Positions 31,302 through 34,626 of a stretch of 34,626 bases of DNA are shown here, piece by piece. The translations under genes were made by a program, and so were the position numbers. The stretch comes from a virus: the IMG/VR virus record IMGVR_UViG_3300010885_091175, positions 1-34,626 of that record; one strand, 5' to 3'. The notes beneath the pieces were generated by a model, which ran no database searches, was not told the DNA's origin, and saw nothing but the letters and a program-made list of their open reading frames with translations. The first letter of the stretch is position 1; every line of letters starts with the position of its first letter.

Positions 31302-34226
31302 TCATGGGTCGAGCTCCCGCAGCCAGTCGGGGATCGGGGAACCTCGGGAACCTCTGTCGGAAGGTTCCCCCTGAGGTTCCCCGGCATATCCCTCTGATTT
31401 TACATGCTTTTGGGAACCTCGGGAACCTGGGGAACCTTTTCCGGCATCTTCCTTCGCATGTGCGTGCGTGTGCGTGTGCGTAAGGGTTGAAAGAGGTTCC
31501 CCAGGTTCCCCAGGTTCCCCTCTGCCAATGATTTCAGAGGCTTGGTTCGGGGAACCTGCCGACAGGAGGTTCCCCTCCGAGGGCCGAGGTTCCCCAGCTT
31601 CCGGTTGCATCGCACTCTGTCGTGCCGGACGGTCGGCGCAGACATCAAGCTTCCAGCGCGTCGCCTTGTGTTCGATCCCGGCCTTGACGACGCGCACCTT
31701 CCGACCGCCAATGCTGAACACGCGATCCCGCATTTTCTTGATTGCGATCCCGAAGCTCGTCTTCTGCGCCCTGTCGTTGTTGCCGCTGATGGGTGGCGCC
31801 GGATCGCAGAACGCCGCTACGTCGAAGAGGTCGGCCGCGCCGACATCGGCCGTGCCGAACCGGTCCCACCAGGCAGCGATGAAGGCGCTCCACCCCGCAC
31901 CTTCGCCGTCGGAGGCTTCCATCATCTCGTCGAGATTTCCCAGAAAGCCGGGAATGCCCGCGACATCGAGCACGCCGCCGATGACATGTGCCCAGTTTTC
32001 GAAGGAGCCGATGCTGCGCGACCCGCGCGGTTTTCCGACGGCGATCCAGGCCTGACACAGGGTAAGGCAGGCGGCGACCAGCCGGGGGCGGTTCGCCCGG
32101 ACCCATGTCATCAGGTCGGGACGGCGGAAGCCTGTGCGCTGCCAGGGGCGTTCTTCATGCGGGTCGAGCCGGATGCGCACGAGGCGGCGCGCCATCTCGT
32201 TGGAGAACTCGGGGTTGTTGCCGGTGGCGATCCAGAGGCAACGGATGGGCAGCCGCGCCATCTCCGATGCGCCAAGGATGCGGTCTTCCCAGAAGGGCGC
32301 GGTCAGGGCGGCCGCGACGGCGGAACTGTCGAGTTTGGCGCGCAGGTTGTCGATCAGCACCATGGCGGGGATCTGGCGCAGCTTGGCGGTGACGCGCTTG
32401 CGCCATTCGTCGTCGTCGCGCCCTTCGGTCATGACGCTCGCGCCCGTGCCGGTGAGGATGGTGGCCACGGCATCGACCATCAGCGTGGCACCCGAGCCCG
32501 GCGTCGGCTTTTCGATCAGGTGCAGCGGCGTCGGCCCGTCGATCATGCCCCGCAGGAAGCCGAGCAGCAGCAGCGCAATCACATGCGCCATCTCGGCAGG
32601 GCCGACGAAGGGGAAATCGCCCAGCAGATCCTCGCAAAGAAGGTTCCGGGCGGCGGTGATTTCGGACGCGGTCGGTTTTGCGGGGATGGCGGGCACGGTA
32701 AAACCGGGTGCTGGGGCATAGAGGAGCCGTGCATCGGGGTGATAACCCGGCGTCGTGAGCAGCGTGCCGCCACGGCCGAACACCGGGGTGTTGACGATGC
32801 CCACCAGAACAGGCAGCGCGGGATCGGGCGTTGCCAGCACGGATTTCACCACCCCGATCGGCGGTGCGGCTGCAACCAGTTCGCCCTTGCCGTTCAGCCG
32901 CTTCCAGTTCGCCAAACGTGCCAACATGTGGCGCAGGCGCTCCTCGGTGATCGCGGCGGCTGTCGGACGACCCTCGTCGTCGGGCACCACCCATGTGGGC
33001 TGGCCCGCGAAGCGGAACACCCAAGGTGTGCGGTTCGATGCCATCAGGAGGCTCCAGACCCGTTCCACCGACCGAGCGAGATCGCCCTCGTCGGCGCGCA
33101 AGGTTGGAATAGCCTCGCCGCTGCCCTGATAATTGATCGGCCGGTGCTGCCCGATCTGCATGGCCAGTTCGGCATCGGGGCGGCTATCCGCTACGGCGAT
33201 CACAGCTGCTACTGCGTCGGGCCCTTCCTGCAGCAACAGATCGTTGAAATCCTGGCCTTCCACGGGCGGCAGGACGACGGCCACGTCGCGCCCCTGCGCG
33301 CGCAAGCGCCGGGCAGCGGCTTCGGCGGCCCGCATTCCGGCCCCTGATAAATCGTTGTCCGCCAGGATCATGACACGGCGGACTGACGTTGGCAGATCGA
33401 TCTGTTCGAGACCCGATGTGGACAGCGTCGCCCAGACGGGCAGATCAGGGCATGCGGTCATCACCGCAAGGCCGGTCTCGATGCCCTCGGACAGGGCCAG
33501 CCGATCACCACCATCGAGTTCAGCGAGACGCACCGCGCCGCCCGCCACCCGGCCGAGCATCTTCTTCGCCTTCTCGAGAGGTGCCTTGGTGACCACCCCC
33601 TCATCGATGGCGAGGTAACTGCGGTGCAGGCCAATGACTGCGCCATCGCGATCGTGGACCCGTCCCAGCATGGCCGGGTAGCCCGTCTTGGTCTCCCAAT
33701 GGGTCAGGTCGGGGTGAAACAGAAGATCAGCGCTATCGGGGACGGTCAGACCGCGTCCTGTCAGATACAGCACGACCGGGGTGCCGGAGATCGGCTTCGC
33801 GGCCGTCAGGATATGCGCAATTTCCAGAGCGGGATCGCGCTTTGCTGGTGGCGGTGTCGGTGGCTGGCGCCGTTCGGGTGCTCCTGGCGCGATACCCGCG
33901 ATTTCGGCGGCCTCGATGATCAGCGCGCGTCCGTCGAGACCGGTCGCCTCCTCGATGGCGCTGATCGGCCCGCCCCCCTGATTGCCGTCGAAGTCGATCC
34001 AGTCGCCGGCATGCGCCCCGCGCAGCGTGATGACGCAGGAGCCCATGTTGCGCGGGGCATCGCCCCGGATGTTGGCCAGCCGCCATTCATCGCCCGCCTT
34101 GCGCCCTCGCGGAAACAGGCGCGGCACCCAATCCTCGGCGGTTTCACGCAGCCGCGCCGCGACCAGATCGAGATCAAAGCGCAGGGGCTCGCCGCCGGAC
34201 GGCTGGACGTCGTTGAGATCAAGCAA
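31302..34226 (-). CDS. Toprim primase/helicase-like replication protein
   Basis: This 974-residue protein has an N-terminal part with CHC2/DUF7146-like segments (about 40-130), then a Toprim domain (about 240-340: LALSEGIETGL with Glu247, MILADNDLSG with Asp290/Asp292). A C-terminal ATPase-like region (about 575-745) has LIEKPTPGSGATLMV, LIDNLRAKLDSSA and ATGNNPEFSNEMARRL, like phage primase-helicases. The P-loop-like GSGAT lacks the usual lysine, so ATPase activity is doubtful. The last 80 residues are repeats of GEP, GNLGEP-like and SPGS units from GGAACC repeats, plus a Thr-His run. Its start is a TTG at 34226, 8 bp inside the helicase gene; a stop codon lies directly before. Confidence 0.88.
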   Translation of the reverse strand: MLDLNDVQPSGGEPLRFDLDLVAARLRETAEDWVPRLFPRGRKAGDEWRLANIRGDAPRNMGSCVITLRGAHAGDWIDFDGNQGGGPISAIEEATGLDGRALIIEAAEIAGIAPGAPERRQPPTPPPAKRDPALEIAHILTAAKPISGTPVVLYLTGRGLTVPDSADLLFHPDLTHWETKTGYPAMLGRVHDRDGAVIGLHRSYLAIDEGVVTKAPLEKAKKMLGRVAGGAVRLAELDGGDRLALSEGIETGLAVMTACPDLPVWATLSTSGLEQIDLPTSVRRVMILADNDLSGAGMRAAEAAARRLRAQGRDVAVVLPPVEGQDFNDLLLQEGPDAVAAVIAVADSRPDAELAMQIGQHRPINYQGSGEAIPTLRADEGDLARSVERVWSLLMASNRTPWVFRFAGQPTWVVPDDEGRPTAAAITEERLRHMLARLANWKRLNGKGELVAAAPPIGVVKSVLATPDPALPVLVGIVNTPVFGRGGTLLTTPGYHPDARLLYAPAPGFTVPAIPAKPTASEITAARNLLCEDLLGDFPFVGPAEMAHVIALLLLGFLRGMIDGPTPLHLIEKPTPGSGATLMVDAVATILTGTGASVMTEGRDDDEWRKRVTAKLRQIPAMVLIDNLRAKLDSSAVAAALTAPFWEDRILGASEMARLPIRCLWIATGNNPEFSNEMARRLVRIRLDPHEERPWQRTGFRRPDLMTWVRANRPRLVAACLTLCQAWIAVGKPRGSRSIGSFENWAHVIGGVLDVAGIPGFLGNLDEMMEASDGEGAGWSAFIAAWWDRFGTADVGAADLFDVAAFCDPAPPISGNNDRAQKTSFGIAIKKMRDRVFSIGGRKVRVVKAGIEHKATRWKLDVCADRPARQSAMQPEAGEPRPSEGNLLSAGSPNQASEIIGRGEPGEPGEPLSTLTHTHTHAHAKEDAGKGSPGSRGSQKHVKSEGYAGEPQGEPSDRGSRGSPIPDWLRELDP
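31338..31593. repeat. Inverted GGAACC repeat array in primase 3-prime end
   Basis: Thirteen GGAACC/GGTTCC units occur in 256 bp, grouped by orientation as 2 forward + 2 reverse (31338-31380), 3 forward + 3 reverse (31413-31518), and 1 forward + 2 reverse (31551-31593). Each group can fold into a hairpin. The loop of the middle hairpin contains a TG/CG dinucleotide tract (about 31460-31481). The whole array is inside the primase coding frame and gives its low-complexity tail. Confidence 0.85.
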
Positions 34227-34626
34227 GGATCACCAGGCCCTTCTCGGCCCGCGTGATCGCAGTGTAGAGCCAGCGGTTCCGGTCGCCGGCGGTGCGACCG
34301 AAGCCGTCGTCGAAGACGATGACGTTCTCCCACTGCGAGCCCTGCGACTTGTGGCAGGTGATGGCATAGCCCCAGCTGGACTCGATCAGCCCGCGTCGGA
34401 CCTGCCATTCCCGCCGCCCGCGTTCGGGGTCGAAGGCGATGTGGTCGGCATACTCGCCATACCAGAGGCTCTGCCGCCCTCCGATACCGGTCCCGTCCTC
34501 AGTCTCGACCATGGCGCTGAAGGCGAAAGCATCGTTCGGATCCTGCCGCACCTCCGTGAGGGTCAGGAACATGCCGTTGATCAGCCCCAGATCGTGACGG
34601 TTCTTGAGGCAGATGATCTTCTCGCC
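34219..34626 (-). CDS. RecD/UvrD-like helicase, C-terminal part (truncated by window)
   Basis: The last 135 residues of a superfamily-1 helicase; its 5-prime part is outside the window. Motif V/VI of the UvrD_C_2/RecD type is visible: AITCHKSQGSQWENVIVFDD (near residue 88 of this piece) and RWLYTAITRAEKGLVILA at the end. An SH3-like stretch precedes them (KNRHDLGLINGMFLTL). These helicases use ATP to unwind DNA during replication or recombination. The stop lies 8 bp inside the following primase gene, so the two are coupled. Confidence 0.88.
   Translation of the reverse strand, partial: GEKIICLKNRHDLGLINGMFLTLTEVRQDPNDAFAFSAMVETEDGTGIGGRQSLWYGEYADHIAFDPERGRREWQVRRGLIESSWGYAITCHKSQGSQWENVIVFDDGFGRTAGDRNRWLYTAITRAEKGLVILA

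Noticed and set aside
31460-31481. TG/CG dinucleotide tract as a stand-alone microsatellite or CRISPR-like repeat
   Set aside because: It is short, lies in the loop of the GGAACC hairpin and in coding sequence. There are no regularly spaced direct repeats with unique spacers, so no CRISPR array is present.
1-34626. Complete gene transfer agent cluster
   Set aside because: Only the tail-tip genes are GTA-like. The GpA terminase, lambda-type portal, lysozyme, replication and methylation genes and the long tape measure indicate a phage or prophage.
1-34626. tRNA genes, attachment sites or an integrase
   Set aside because: No tRNA cloverleaf, no integrase or recombinase frame and no chromosomal junction was found by reading, so prophage ends are not in the window.

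Overview
The window is almost entirely one temperate-phage (prophage-like) genome segment from a high-GC alphaproteobacterium, most likely a member of the Rhodobacteraceae/Paracoccaceae. The evidence is the high GC content, the Rhodobacter-type tail genes (DUF2460, DUF2163, NlpC/P60 and a GTA-type TIM-barrel host-specificity protein, in the same order as genes 12-15 of the Rhodobacter gene transfer agent), and typical small phage families of this group (DUF6441, DUF6362, DUF7220, DUF3489). No integrase, repressor gene, attachment site, tRNA or chromosomal flank is visible, so prophage versus free phage cannot be decided from the window.

Layout, right to left because most genes lie on the minus strand. 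(1) 34626-26129, replication and DNA modification: the C-terminal end of a RecD/UvrD-like helicase, a Toprim primase-helicase with an unusual repeat-rich tail, a RuvC-like resolvase, a small conserved protein, DUF6362, a 417-bp non-coding stretch with clustered palindromes, an HNH nuclease, a ParB-like/N6-N4 methyltransferase fusion, a C5-cytosine methyltransferase overlapped by a second long reading frame, and DUF7220. (2) 26122-23660, an accessory patch: a low-GC secreted protein on the plus strand, a truncated duplicate of the small-terminase N-terminus, a DUF3489 protein and a small plus-strand protein, ending in a divergent control region with a perfect 8-bp palindrome. (3) 23657-16027, packaging and head genes: TerS, TerL (GpA family), gpW-like joining protein, lambda-B portal, a prohead protease fused to the major capsid protein, DUF2190 cement protein, a connector-like protein and DUF6441. 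(4) 14085-16030, a plus-strand island: a MuF head-morphogenesis protein with a C-terminal toxin-like domain, followed immediately by a small immunity-like gene. (5) 13964-1, tail genes: completion protein, tube protein, tail assembly chaperone with a -1 frameshift signal, tape measure, DUF2460, a lysis cassette (holin-like protein, small membrane protein, GH24 lysozyme, second small membrane protein) placed inside the tail operon, then DUF2163, NlpC/P60, the 1321-residue TIM-barrel protein, a DUF2793 fibre-like protein and a terminal appendage protein.

The late genes are tightly packed with ATGA, GTGA or TGATG stop/start overlaps, consistent with one long translationally coupled operon read leftward from about 23.7 kb. 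The MuF-toxin/immunity pair interrupts that operon on the opposite strand and is the strongest candidate for an unusual biological system. Next come the slippery-site frameshift, an internal capsid start with a perfect Shine-Dalgarno, the methyltransferase region with two overlapping long frames, and the inverted GGAACC array at the end of the primase gene. All family assignments were made by reading the sequence, without database searches.
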